Of a stretch of DNA of 64,000 nucleotides, positions 45,303 to 55,584 are shown piece by piece. The notes beneath the pieces are model-generated. The model did no database searches. It saw only the letters and a program-made list of their open reading frames with translations, and had not been told where the DNA came from. The stretch is from positions 82,623,765-82,687,764 of the forward strand of contig JASWHV010000011.1 in NCBI GenBank assembly GCA_030760725.1, given 5' to 3'. The translations under genes were made by a program, and so were the position numbers. The DNA is from Neostapfia colusana. Its lineage: Eukaryota > Streptophyta > Magnoliopsida > Poales > Poaceae. Numbering within the stretch: the stretch's first letter is position 1; the number at the start of each line of letters is the position of its first letter.

Positions 45303-46237
45303 TCGGCGGTAGCGTCAACCCGGCGGAGTTCCTCCAGATCTACTCCACCGCCGTACTTGCCGCAGGAGGGGATGAGGCTGTCATGGCCAACTACTTCCCT
45401 GTTGCCTTGACCGGCCCAGCTCGGTCTTGGCTCATGAATCTCCCCCAGGGGTCCATAACCTCCTGGGGAGAGCTCTGCCGGTAGTTCGTCGCCAACTTCG
45501 GCAGCTCCTACACCCGTCCCGGCACGGAGCTTGACCTCCACGCCGTCAAGCAACAGCCTGGGGAGTCGCTGCGCTCTTTCATCCAGCGGTTCTCCCAGGC
45601 ACGCAACACCATCCCGCATATTCAAAGTGCTTCTGTGGTGGTGACATTCCGACAGGGTGTCCGGGACGAGAAAATGCTTGAGAAGCTCGCAACCAGAGAG
45701 GTCCGCGACGTCTCTGAGCTCTTCAGCCTGGCGGACAAATGCGCCAGAGCGGCTGAAGGGCGGAACTGGCACTCTCTGCCAACCTCCGAGTCAGGAGGAC
45801 AGCCCGGGTCCGGCGCTGCTGCCTATGGGGGTGGCAAGAAGGCCATGAACCGGGGGAGTGGCAAGATGAAATCATCGTTCACGGCTCCCGTCGCCGCAGC
45901 AGCGACGACTAGTGGAGCACGGGGGCCACGCCCCGACAAAAGGCAGCGGCAGTCACCGGCCCCAGATAGTGACCAGGGCAGGCTATGCCCCGTGCATGGC
46001 GCCGGCAACCATACTGCTGCCGAGTGCTGGGATATCCAGAGGCTCGCAGAGCGCTTCCGCAAAGGAAGACAGCAGAGAGCTGAAGCACCGCACTACCCTC
46101 AGAGGGATGGCAAGCAGAAGGTCGATGCCCCAGTCACCGCCGCCCATCAGGTGGGATTTCAGGAGCCTCAGCGTGTCATAAAGACAGTGCATAACGGTGA
46201 AGACTCCAGCTCCGACAGTGACGGGCCAGGGCGGTAG
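45303..46237 (+). pseudogene. gag: Tat C gag, lacking its N-terminus
   Basis: Frame 2 from VNPAEFLQIYS (45314) to DGPGR (stop at 46235-46237), with one TAG at 45482-45484 shared with B. The remainder, including FIQRFSQARN and the knuckle CPVHGAGNHTAAEC (about 45985-46028), is open for 250 codons. The shared stop predates the duplication. Confidence 0.82.
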
Positions 46238-48149
46238 CCGGCTGTGGCTGCCGTCCCGGGTCAGTGGAGGCTGCACTGCTGCGGCGTCAACCTTGGAGAA
46301 GCCCCAAGTAGTCGCAGCAGCCCTAGTACCGACCACAATGGTGCGAGGTCGGGCCAGCCTCACCCGAGAGCACACCTCCGTGCCTCGGACATACCTCCCG
46401 GGGGCCGCCCAAGGTCTGTCGACCCCTTGAAGGCCTTGCCAGAAGGGGAAGACGCCTTAGGTCATCTAAGATGAGCCCGGGTCCACCTACCCCTTGAAGG
46501 CCTTAGCCAGAAGGGGAGAACTCCCTGGGGGCCCCAGGAGAAGCCGCGCAGGACCTGATCCAGCGTAAAGATAACAACCTCGTCGACGAGACTCGGCTGC
46601 AGGTAACACCCCACAACGCAAGGTCTCGGCTGATGCTCTAAGCACTACTCTTCCCGAGAAGGACCCATAAACTCTCCCCCAGAAGAGAAGGTACCTTCCG
46701 AATCATGAAAGCTGCCGCCCCAGGTATACATGCCTTTCAACCGAGTGTGGGATCCGTTCCCAAAATCCTTGGCATGGAGCAACACTGTAAGTCCTCCTCC
46801 CTGAGCATCAGTAGAACAGGGTCGTTCCCTTCTGTAATGAATCCCATAGAATCTAGGAACAGAGCTTGGGGTAGCTAAGTCTCAAGGGACGGTACAGGAC
46901 TACGTCCAGTTTAGCCTGGTTCCGACCCTAAGCGCATAGAGTCTTGCTTCCCTTGTGGACGAGGCAGAATATTGCCTCCATGTACAGCCAGAATTCCGCC
47001 TATGGGCATGAACACAGAACCCTGTTCTACTTAGCTCTCTCTCATGCGCTCATTTAAATTATGCATTAATTTTTATGGTCGCACTATCTATGTATGTTCA
47101 TCGTACATCTAGCTCCCCCTCTCCCGCGCTCATCCATAGTCAGCATTCGCTATCCTACCGAGGGCGGCTGCGCTTGAGGCACCTGCCGATGGCCGAGTGA
47201 GTCTCTCGGGCCTCCCCCAGTCAGGTGTTGCGGTGCCAGTTGGTCACCTCCAGAAAAGGCCTGCGTTGTGCATGGGGGGTCCAGGGTGCGTATCCAGCTT
47301 AGCAGGCCATGAGCCCAAAGCATGCACGTTCTGCCCTCCGGAGGTACAGGGGAGTACAACCGCTTTGCCTGGTCATGAACCCAAAGCACGTGCACTCTGC
47401 TTCGCCAGCGCATGGCCCGGTACTAGGGATCGGACGACCGTACCCGGACCTCGGAGGGAGCCGGAGCTTCGGCGCCTCGAGCACAGAATTGCCCAAGCCC
47501 CGTATAACGGATCAGGATCGTAAGACGAATAAGACTAGGAGACGGGAGGGGAGGACCCCCGAGGAGAATTACATTTTCTCTGCCTGTTTGTAGGACCTCC
47601 AGGTTACGGCAACGGGGACTGCATGAAGTGGGGGGAAAGGAGCTATCAACTACTCCGGCCTAGGACTGGAAGGACCGGGTCCCGCCCCTTCAGCAGGGGC
47701 GAGGCCCGAGGGCCCCACGTGTCCAGCGGGCCCGGAGCTCTCGCCTCCCCTGAGGGGGGGGGGCTCCGGGCTCACCATGTGGCAGGCGGAAACCGGGCCT
47801 CCCCCCGGTGGGAGGGCTCCAAAAGCCCTACGTGTCCAGCAAGGCCGGAGCTCCCGCCTCCTAAGGAGGGGCTCCGGACCCGCCACGTGGCAGGCAGATT
47901 TGGAGCTCCCCATAGGGCGAGATCCGGAGACCCCCGGGGGCCCCTAACACCGTTAGGGCCCGGGGAAGGTGTCTGTGCAGAGCTCCGAGATTGGAGAAGG
48001 CCTCTGAGTACCCTGCGGAGCTAAGGACTCAGTCAGGCAAAGCCAAGAAGGAGAGAAAAAGCATCACAGACACAAATATCTAAAAGAGTCAAACTATGCG
48101 AGGCTCCATGAGCTGGACTACAGACTCAATAAAAAGGGAGAAACAAGTC
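46238..48149. other. Tat C internal non-coding region
   Basis: Reverse counterpart of B 35417-37388; includes reversed CACGTG-type repeats near 47710-47900 and no pol domains. Nothing else supported. Confidence 0.65.
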
Positions 48150-49880
48150 CTAAGGACCTCCCGGCTCCCGCCAGAACCTTGCGGCTACAAGGGCGGCCAC
48201 ATCCTCGACTTCAGCCCTGGCAGCATCCTCCCGCTCCGCGGCTGGGCCCTCTCTCGCTGGTTCTAGTGAGAAAGAGGGGTCGCGGCTCTTGAAGCATGCC
48301 AGCACATGTGAGGCGACCTCTAGGTCTAGGCCGCGTCCCTCGGCCTCAAGCTCGCTGGCGACCACCGAGTCTAGCCTGTCCAGCTTGGCGCTGATCGACT
48401 CCAGCGCGGGGATCACCTCCGCCACCTTCGACGCAGGAGCCGCGGCCCTCACCGGACTGAAGCCAAGAGGGATCAAGGCGGACCCCGCTTGATCCACGAA
48501 GCTCGAGACCGCAAGAGCCTCGGAGGACCGCAAGGCCGAGAGCTCCTCCACCTCGCGGCGGGCTGCCTGCTGGGCCTCCAGGTTTCTCTCGGAGAATTCC
48601 TTCTCCTTGGCCGCCAGGGAGCTCTCCAGAAGATGGAGAGTCTTGGCGAGGCGCTCCAACTCAGAAGCCTTGAAGTCGGGGGCCAATTCCCATTCCAAGA
48701 CCGCGCGGCGTTCGCGGGAGACCTGTTCCTCCCTCAGGTTGAGGTCTGCCTTCAGAATCTCTAGCTCCTCGATCCGAGCTCGAAGGTCATCCTCGCCCAC
48801 CACCAGCTGCGCGGCGACCCTCTCCGCCTCGGCTGCCGTGGAACGCTCCTGTTCCTCAACGGCGAGTTTACGGCGCTCCATCCGCTGCCGTATCTCCTCA
48901 GCGGCAGAGAGGCTCTCCTCGGCCCGGGCGTGAGCCTCCAGGGCCTCCCTGTTGATCCGCCGTGATTCGGCATCCATACGTTCGACAGCCCGCTTCAGCC
49001 GGTCGAGGAGCACTTCCCTGAAGTCGAGCAACTCCCGCCTGGAGTCGAGCTCGCTACTGACCTTCGCGGTACACTCCCGCAAAAGGTTCCCCCAGGTGAG
49101 GAGGCGACCCCGTTCAACTGTATACTCCTCCCGCTCGCGGCCTAGTGCAGCCAAGACCTGCCGGACGCTCGTCTCGGCAAGCGCGAAGGCATCAGCCAGG
49201 GGCAATGGAGCAACAGAGGCCGGGGCAGTTCCCCCTACCTCCTCCATCACCTCATCCTCAAGAGGAGTCGAAGCACCAGCAACCAAGACGAGACGCCGGT
49301 CAGGAGAAGCTGGCGCCGGGGCTCTGGCAGCCGGACCTGCCGGGCCCTCTTTGGCTTCAGGCTTCTTGACCTGTGGAGAGGGACGAGCCGGGGAAGGCGG
49401 CGCTGGAGTAAAGGCCGGGCCGCCTGGTGCAGGGTCGACCTGCGCTGGCTTGGGGGCCGAGGCGGCCGTCTCAGCAGGAAGAGACGCCGCCGCCGCGGAG
49501 TCCGGGCACACCGGAACAGGAGAAGTTCGCGCTGGCTTGGGGGCCGCGGCAGTTGTCCCGGGCTCCGAGCGCAACGGCACAGACTCCCCGCAAGTCGGGG
49601 ATGGCCGGGAAGCACGGACACTCCAGCGGGCTCTAAACCCCGACTTCCGAGCCGGGGTAGGACTCCCAGAGCCCACTGCCGTCACTGGCGGCCGCTCCGC
49701 AGTCGCTTGAACTGGCAGAGCAGGGGACGCCCCAGAAGCTCCCCTCAACGCATCAGCCCGGGGCCTCTTCGAGTCACCACCGGAAGGAGTGCCAGGCACC
49801 CCAGATTCCCGACTTGGCACAGACGCCGCCGCTGGAGGAGATCGAGCGCGCTTCTTCTCTGGTGGCGGGTTGGAGGCCAT
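48150..49880 (-). CDS. Tat C antisense gene, short form, intact
   Basis: An open frame of 576 codons from MASNPPPEKKRARSPP (ATG at 49880; an upstream in-frame Met at 49919 is possible) to FWREPGGP. Residues 1-190 are Pro/Ala/Ser-rich with basic patches (EKKRARSPP) that could be a nuclear signal. About 220-430 is a charged coiled coil, and the last 130 residues hold the conserved GSALIPLGFSPV block also found in A. It lacks the Transposase_28-type module and the intron of A. It is the only undamaged long accessory frame in the Tat copies. Biochemical function unknown; antisense to gag. Confidence 0.7.
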   Translation of the reverse strand: MASNPPPEKKRARSPPAAASVPSRESGVPGTPSGGDSKRPRADALRGASGASPALPVQATAERPPVTAVGSGSPTPARKSGFRARWSVRASRPSPTCGESVPLRSEPGTTAAAPKPARTSPVPVCPDSAAAASLPAETAASAPKPAQVDPAPGGPAFTPAPPSPARPSPQVKKPEAKEGPAGPAARAPAPASPDRRLVLVAGASTPLEDEVMEEVGGTAPASVAPLPLADAFALAETSVRQVLAALGREREEYTVERGRLLTWGNLLRECTAKVSSELDSRRELLDFREVLLDRLKRAVERMDAESRRINREALEAHARAEESLSAAEEIRQRMERRKLAVEEQERSTAAEAERVAAQLVVGEDDLRARIEELEILKADLNLREEQVSRERRAVLEWELAPDFKASELERLAKTLHLLESSLAAKEKEFSERNLEAQQAARREVEELSALRSSEALAVSSFVDQAGSALIPLGFSPVRAAAPASKVAEVIPALESISAKLDRLDSVVASELEAEGRGLDLEVASHVLACFKSRDPSFSLEPAREGPAAEREDAARAEVEDVAALVAARFWREPGGP

Positions 49881-50366
49881 GGCAAGGGAGGACTCAAGGG
49901 CAAGAGGGCAAGAGCACAAGAGTCCGAGAAGAAATGCTGGGAGGTGCGAAGGGAAACTGCAATGCGGGTAAGATCCCCTCTAAAAACCTTCCCAGGAGCA
50001 ATTCCAGGCGATTCGGAACTCTTCGAATACACCGCATCGGCAACCGCTTCGGCTCCTAGACCGAGCGCCGATGACAGGTGGACCCAAGCCGCCCGACTGA
50101 AGCGGTGGGTCAAGGAGTCAGTCTCCTAAGAAGACAGGCAAGGCACTTCGGCGGTTCCCGAAAAAGGCGCCGCAACATGCAGAAGTGGCAGTCTTGGGAA
50201 CCGCCGCAGTAAAAGCAACCATCAAGTGGGCGCATGCTCCCACGATCCTGCGCCGTTCGTGCTCTGGCAGCGGTCAATGCGGGACTTAGAGAAAGTGCGC
50301 AGATCAGAAGAGACGGAGGTCCCACCTCGGGCTCACTAACTCCCCCGAGATGGGCCCGGGGGCCAC

Positions 50367-50745
50367 TGTCGGTACCTGAGATATGGGGTACCCCCGCGCA
50401 CAGGGGAAAATGCCTAAGGAACTCGCCCTTCTCCGCAGGGAGAGCTCCGAAGGCGCCACGTGTCCGGCGGGGCCGGACCTCCCTCTCCTCAGAGGAGAGC
50501 TCCAGGCCCACCACGTGGCATACAGAAGCCGGACCTCCCCCTCCGCGGGCGAGGGGTCCAAAGGTGCCACGTACCCGGCGGGGCCGGACCTCCCTCTCCT
50601 CAGAGAGAAGCTCCGGGCCCGCCACGTGGCCGACAGAAGCCGAACCTCCCCCTCCGCGGGGAGAGGTCCGGAGGCTCCACGTGTCCCGCGGGCCGGACCC
50701 TCCTCTCCTCTGAGAAGGGCTCCGGGCCCGCCATGTGGCCAGTAG
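50367..50745 (+). repeat. Tat C right LTR piece
   Basis: From TGTCGGTACC through the CACGTG array to ATGTGGCCAGTAG, then D sequence AAGAGCAATGG. The junction shows short shared sequence (TTCTA/TTCTAC). The Tekay target CGCGG is unbroken here. Confidence 0.88.
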
Positions 50746-51402
50746 AAAGAGCAATGGAGTTTTGCTTTTTAGATGACCAAGAAACTAGGGACCTACCTAG
50801 AAATTGACAAGTCCCTGACGTGCTCTTTCTATCGACTTTGCATCCTGCATAGTCGGCGTTGGAATACCCTATCAAGTTAAACTTGGATTTTTTAGGATAC
50901 CAAAGGCCCAAGTTGGATGTGTGCACAAGGTACCTTAGGATTCTTTTTACAGCAATTAAGTGACACTCTTTAGGTGCGGCTTGAAACCTTGCACACATAC
51001 AAACACTAAGCATAATATCTGGCCTAGATGCACATAAGTATAGTAAGGAACCAATCATGGACCGATATACCTTTTGGTCCACATTTGGACCGTCTTCATT
51101 GAGGTCGAGATGTCCGTTGATGGCCATGGGTGTCTTGATGGGCTTGGCTTTGTCCATATTGAATTTCTTGAGAATGTCTTGTGTATATTTAGTTTGGCTT
51201 ATAAATGTACCTTCTCTCAGTTGCTTCACTTGAAATCCCAAGAAGAACTTCAATTCACCCATCATTGACATCTCGAACCTGTCTGTCATTATTTTGCTAA
51301 ATTCTTCACAGAAGGACTTGTTAGTGTATCCAAAGATAATGTCATCAACATAAATTTGACATACGAATAAATGATCATCAAAATGTTTAGTAAAGAGTGT
51401 AT
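50746..51402 (-). pseudogene. pol: Inverted copy of D RT-RNase H fragment
   Basis: Minus-strand match to D 42630-43289: MTDRFEMSMMGELKFFLGFQ through SWSSKKQNSIALS. It ends at exactly the D base (CTCTTTCT) where the forward element is also broken, then runs into the Tat LTR. Confidence 0.85.
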
Positions 51403-51480
51403 AGTTGCTGTGCGCAACTACTTTGGATGCGGAGTATGTTGCAGCCGGTAGTTGCTGTGCGCAACTACTTTGGATGCGAT
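51400..51480. repeat. 29-bp duplication at the inverted-block junction
   Basis: TAGTTGCTGTGCGCAACTAC plus TTTGGATGCG occurs at about 51400-51430 and again at 51450-51480. The second copy is the native RNase H sequence; the first is filler at the junction. Confidence 0.85.
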
Positions 51481-51764
51481 AAACTCTTAGGGACTATGGT
51501 TACAATCTAAGTCATATCTCGCTTCTATGCGATAATGAAAGTGCTATAAAGATTGCACACAACCCTGTAGAGCACTCAAGAACTAAACACATAGATATCC
51601 GCTATCACTTTCTTAGAGATCATTCATTAAAAGGTGACATTGCTATTTCACATGTTAGGACTAAAAAACAACTTGCGGATATTTTCACCAAACCATTAGA
51701 TGAGAAAAGGTTATGTGAACTAAGAAATGAGCTAAATATTCTTGACTCTCGAAATGTGGGTTGA
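51429..51764 (+). pseudogene. pol: D RNase H, C-terminal part
   Basis: Continues RNase H from AEYVAAGSCC through CDNESAIKIA, HSRTKHIDIRYHF and QLADIFTKPL to the TGA at 51762-51764. A TAA at about 51480, in place of CAA, interrupts it. This marks the true 3' end of pol. Confidence 0.85.
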
Positions 51765-52563
51765 AACATTGCATGCCTGGTTGCAACTTAAAATGTTCCT
51801 CTGTATTGTTAAAAATACTCCTCCTCTCCTTTTCTACTCAGAAAACTATTTTTATGAAGAAATCTTGAGGATTATGACCATTGTTTGATTGCTGATTGCC
51901 TACTGGTCGTAATCACCAAGACTATTTGCAAAATTAGTGTCATTGGATCACCTCTAAACTCTATTATCTGCATCAAGTCTGCTAAAACCGGACTTGTCCG
52001 GTTGTCGACCGGACTAGTCCGGTCAGTCGCATATAGAAGCACTTGGCCGGCCCAGATCTCTCTCTCACCACCTCATTAGGCTTGCTCTCCCTCTCCTCTT
52101 CCAAACCCTAGCCCCCAAAGTGATTTACTGGTTGAACCCTCAAAATCGAGTTTTTCTCCGCGAAAAAGACTCCCCTTGACGAGTGGTCTCCCTCCTCCGG
52201 ACTCATCCGAACTGATTTCCACTTCTTCGACGCGAATCTTCAAATCTTGGTAAATTTCCCCCTTTAAACCAAAATCTCAACTTTTCTAGTTCTATCTAGT
52301 TTTCTTTGATTTCAAAAGGATGTACATTGCCTCAATAGATGTATTCCTACCATGTTCCTACCCTTGTGCCCTTAGATAGGAGATTTGATTCAAATGAAAC
52401 ATTAGGATTCTTATGCCAGGCCGGACTAGTCCGGCGCACAGAGACGGACAAGTCCGGTCCACCGGACAAGTCCGCTCTCTGAAACCGGACAAGTCCGGTC
52501 TCTGACAGTTGAACCCCTACATTCCCATTTGAAGTCGATAATGAGTTCATTTGCATCTAATCC
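51765..52563 (+). other. D spacer between pol and 3' ORF
   Basis: No gene. CCGGACTAGTCCGG-type palindromes lie at 51985-52025 and 52419-52500, the same motif as in the LTR. Stretches such as CTTCAAATCTTGGTAAATTTC (52235-52260) could be a splice donor for a 3' ORF mRNA; untested. Confidence 0.5.
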
Positions 52564-54084
52564 TTGAACTCCTTATCAGGCATCATGTCTTCAGGCTCAG
52601 ATGACAGCTCCTTTCACATTGATGAAGACGTTCAACGCGAGAAAGTGAGGAGGACCAAGGAGAGAGTTATGAAGAAGAGACATGATGTCAATGTCCACTC
52701 TCCACCCTCCGACGACAATCAACCTAAGAAGAGGAAAGTCATTGGCAAAAGGCCTCTAAGGAAAGATGCTGCTGAGGGCTCGTCAGGGCCAAAAAGAATT
52801 CTCAATAAAGGGAAGGGACTTGCTAGTGGTCCCCTTGGGCCCTTGAAGATGAAAAACCCTATTCACCGCAACAGGCAGCCTTCAAGTGAGGATTTCACTG
52901 GAAAAGGGAGTGAGCTAGCTGATAATTTCAGAAAGATTCAAGTGTATGACCGACCTAAGCAATGCTCTGATCCATGGTTCTGGAGCAACTTCCATGCAGA
53001 CTACTATGAGCATGTGTACATGAAGATGAAGAACCCTGTAGTAGAGAGTCAGTGGCTGAATGTTGAATATCTGAAGTCGAAGAGGTATCCTGCCTTTCGT
53101 GAGATGGTGGAGGCGTTAGAGAGGCACAGTCTGACGGACCTGCTATCCTTTGAGTATGACAGGAATAATAAAGTAATTACCCAGTTTTACTCCACTCTCT
53201 ACTTTGCTTGGGATGATGGAGACAGTCTTACTTGGATGACTCATGGTTTAAGGTATAGTGTCACGTATGATGAATTTGCTAGGATTCTTCACCTCCAACA
53301 CACTTTGGATCATGAACTGGTCATTCATAATCTGAAACCCCTGGAGAAGGAGGAACTTGAATTTCTCTATGACACAAGGATGCCATATGTTCCTTCCACC
53401 ATCAAATATCTAAAGCCCTTCTTTGTGGTCCTAAACAGAGTCTTGAGAAAGACTATAGCTCCGAAGGATGGAGATGCGAGAACTATACAAGGGACTTTGA
53501 GGACTCTCATGAAGGTCATCAGTGGAAGGAGACCATTCAATGTCTTTGAGTATATCTACAACGACATTGTGAACATCTCAATTACCCCCAATAGGTCCTG
53601 TGGATACGCACCATATATCATGTACATGATTGAGAAAGTGACGGGACTCGAGTTTGTCAAAAATGTCAAGCATACGGGGTTGAAGCTGCAAAAACCCACC
53701 GAGTACACTCTCCCTCCGGCTCCAACTGCCCCGTCCTCTCCACCAGTGGAGAGGAGATCAAAGCAAGCTCATGCTGATACTAGATCTTCAGCTGCTCCTC
53801 CTGGATCTCCACCTGCCCAAGAATCATCCAGTGGCATCCTCAAGATGCTCTCCTCCATCTTTGCCTGCTGCCGTAAGATCGAAGACAGACAGCGCAAAAA
53901 AAAGCTTGCAAGGAAGAAACATCAACAGTACGTCAATGCCAATATCAAGTCTATATGTGCAAAGCTTGAGATTGAGCCCGTTGGATCACCACCCGCCTCC
54001 GAGGACTCAGAGGAAAATCCTGCTCCTGTGGATGCTGAAGATGAAGATCAAACTGAGACTGGCGGAGGAGGCAGCGATAAGTGA
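52564..54084 (+). CDS. D 3' accessory ORF (env position), 506 codons
   Basis: Intact. The first ATG is at 52564; a second at 52585 (MSSGSDDSS) is equally likely. The N-terminus is acidic then strongly basic (KKRKVIGKRPLRK, a nuclear-signal-like patch near residue 60). The middle (about 140-340) has DPWFWSNFHADYYEHVY and ITQFYSTLYFAWDD, resembling the plant-specific 'putative plant transposon protein' domain. The tail is Pro-rich, basic, then acidic. I see no signal peptide or clear membrane segment, so a true envelope role is unlikely. It lies between pol and the purine tracts. Confidence 0.75.
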   Translation: MNSLSGIMSSGSDDSSFHIDEDVQREKVRRTKERVMKKRHDVNVHSPPSDDNQPKKRKVIGKRPLRKDAAEGSSGPKRILNKGKGLASGPLGPLKMKNPIHRNRQPSSEDFTGKGSELADNFRKIQVYDRPKQCSDPWFWSNFHADYYEHVYMKMKNPVVESQWLNVEYLKSKRYPAFREMVEALERHSLTDLLSFEYDRNNKVITQFYSTLYFAWDDGDSLTWMTHGLRYSVTYDEFARILHLQHTLDHELVIHNLKPLEKEELEFLYDTRMPYVPSTIKYLKPFFVVLNRVLRKTIAPKDGDARTIQGTLRTLMKVISGRRPFNVFEYIYNDIVNISITPNRSCGYAPYIMYMIEKVTGLEFVKNVKHTGLKLQKPTEYTLPPAPTAPSSPPVERRSKQAHADTRSSAAPPGSPPAQESSSGILKMLSSIFACCRKIEDRQRKKKLARKKHQQYVNANIKSICAKLEIEPVGSPPASEDSEENPAPVDAEDEDQTETGGGGSDK

Positions 54085-54228
54085 TTCCCCTCAATTTTTT
54101 CCTTTTTGGTGTCTTGATGCCAAAGGGGGAGAGATTGAGATTAGGGAAGATTGATATTAGATTTGGACTATTTATTCTCAATTGTGATATCTCAAATAGT
54201 TGTCATCAATCACCAAAAAGGGGGAGAT
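54085..54228 (+). other. D polypurine tracts
   Basis: CAAAGGGGGAGAGATTG (54121-54137) and CAAAAAGGGGGAGATTG (54214-54230). The second abuts the 3' LTR and is the functional position. Multiple such tracts before the 3' LTR are a known Sirevirus trait. Confidence 0.8.
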
Positions 54229-55579
54229 TGTAAGTGCATCTAGGATATCCCTTGTGGGTTTTGGCTAATTGATGACGAACATATGAGATCCTAATGAAAC
54301 TATTAAGATGATTGCAGGATAAACAAAGTGAACTGGCTCGGCACACACAAAAAGGTGAAAAATAGAGTGGTGCCCGAAAAGGAAGACTTTAGTGGAATTT
54401 AGAAGAGCAAAGTAGATATAAATGTATAGGTTGTGTGTGAGAGACACATCCCAAGAGCTAATGACTTTGCGTAAGGGTAAGGGCTAATAATCAACTAAAA
54501 TCCACTGAACACCGGACTAGTCCGTCCATGGATCAGACTAGTCCGGTCAGCTTACTGGAACTAAACCGGACAAGTCCGGTTTTGGACCGGACTAGTCCGG
54601 TCATGTCTCTGTTGTCCTCTTTAGAGGACTGCGGACTAGTCCATCCAAGCGACAGGACTAGTCCGCTGAAGTTTCTAGAACCCCATTTCACATAGCACCG
54701 GACAAGTCCGGTTTGTGGACCGGACTAGTCCGGTTAACCCACTGGAAGTAGACCGGACAAGTCCGATCATATACCGGACTAGTCCGGTAGTAGATTTAAC
54801 AATGGTAACTTCTTTGGAAACCCTATAAAAAGAGGTCCTTCGTTGTTTCTAAAGAGAGACACGACACATATTGTCAAAAACTCAAACCCTAGCGCCGCCA
54901 TCTGTCCCAAGAGTCCAAAAACACATCTCCCCATACATCTAAGGTGCAAAAAGGCCAAGATCAATCAAATACTTGGATTTGGGATTGAGAGGTCGTCGTT
55001 CTTTCGTTGTGAGCTCTTGGGGTTTGATTTCTCTACACTCATATTCTGCATTGTAATCTTTTGAGTGTATTTAATCATCTTCTCTGTAATTCTTGTGGGA
55101 GCACTCAACGTGTGAGGTTGCCCCACAAACTCGGTGATTACCCGTGATAGTGGAGTCAAGTCGGCCTTTGTGGTGACTTGAAGAGGGAAAGGGTTGGGAA
55201 CCCTGCTCTGTGTGAGCTTCCTCAACGAGGACGTAGATCTCTTGGTGAGATCGAACCTCGGTAAAAATTCGTGTCTCTTGTGTCTCATTTGTTTTACATT
55301 TTGATACATTAGATCACTAGTTTGCTAGTCATCGTTTGAGTTCCTTATAAGTTTGCACGTGCATCCATATAATAAATTTAATTTATAAAAACTGTTGTTC
55401 TCATTCCGCTGCTAAAAGATTAAATTTGTGAGACACACTTAATTAACTCAAATAATTCAGCACACCGGACTAGTCCACCCACATAACCGGACTAGTCCGG
55501 TCAGTCAAGTTTCTGATAACTTTATTAAGTGCGCAGGAATCCTTTAAAGGCCTATTCACCCCCCTCTAGGCCACATTCA
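54229..55579 (+). repeat. D 3' LTR (1351 bp)
   Basis: TGTAAGTGCATCTAGG...CACATTCA followed by AGCCC (55580-55584). Few differences from the 5' LTR; palindrome array at 54508-54788; contains no gene. Confidence 0.92.
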
Positions 55580-55584
55580 AGCCC

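Larger units (their letters stand above)
44468..50745 (+). mobile_element. C: Tat element copy in the inverted block (truncated at both LTRs)
   Basis: Gag direction is + here. The left LTR piece (44468-45288) begins TGTCGGTACC beside TTTAG (44463-44467, the reversed CTAAA). It then jumps into gag, skipping the LTR end, primer site and gag start (about 1.1 kb). The right LTR (50367-50745) is cut within U3 at ACTGGCC. It contains no Tekay insertion. It shares base changes with H that B lacks. Confidence 0.88.
43290..51428. other. 8.1-kb inverted block inserted in D RNase H
   Basis: D sequence stops at 43289 and resumes at 51429 with almost nothing lost. Between them lie, all reversed relative to D: D protease-integrase (43292-44462, matching 41463-40292), Tat C (44468-50745), D RT-RNase H (50746-51402, matching 43289 back to about 42630), and about 29 bp of local filler. 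The reversed D pieces keep the CTAAA junction with the Tat LTR, so this is copied chromosomal sequence and not a fresh transposition. Confidence 0.8.
4317..55579 (+). mobile_element. D: Sirevirus-type Ty1/copia element, interrupted
   Basis: Ends are TG...CA LTRs flanked by AGCCC. Order is LTR, initiator-Met primer site, gag, protease, integrase, RT, RNase H, a 3' extra ORF, purine tracts, LTR. Copia order (integrase before RT), zinc-knuckle gag, a 3' ORF, repeated AAAGGGGGAGA tracts and palindromic LTR motifs fit the Sirevirus lineage. Two events interrupt it: Tat B (7801-40296 with duplication) and the inverted block 43290-51428. Without these it would be about 10.6 kb. Several frameshifts and stops make it non-functional. 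Confidence 0.9.
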
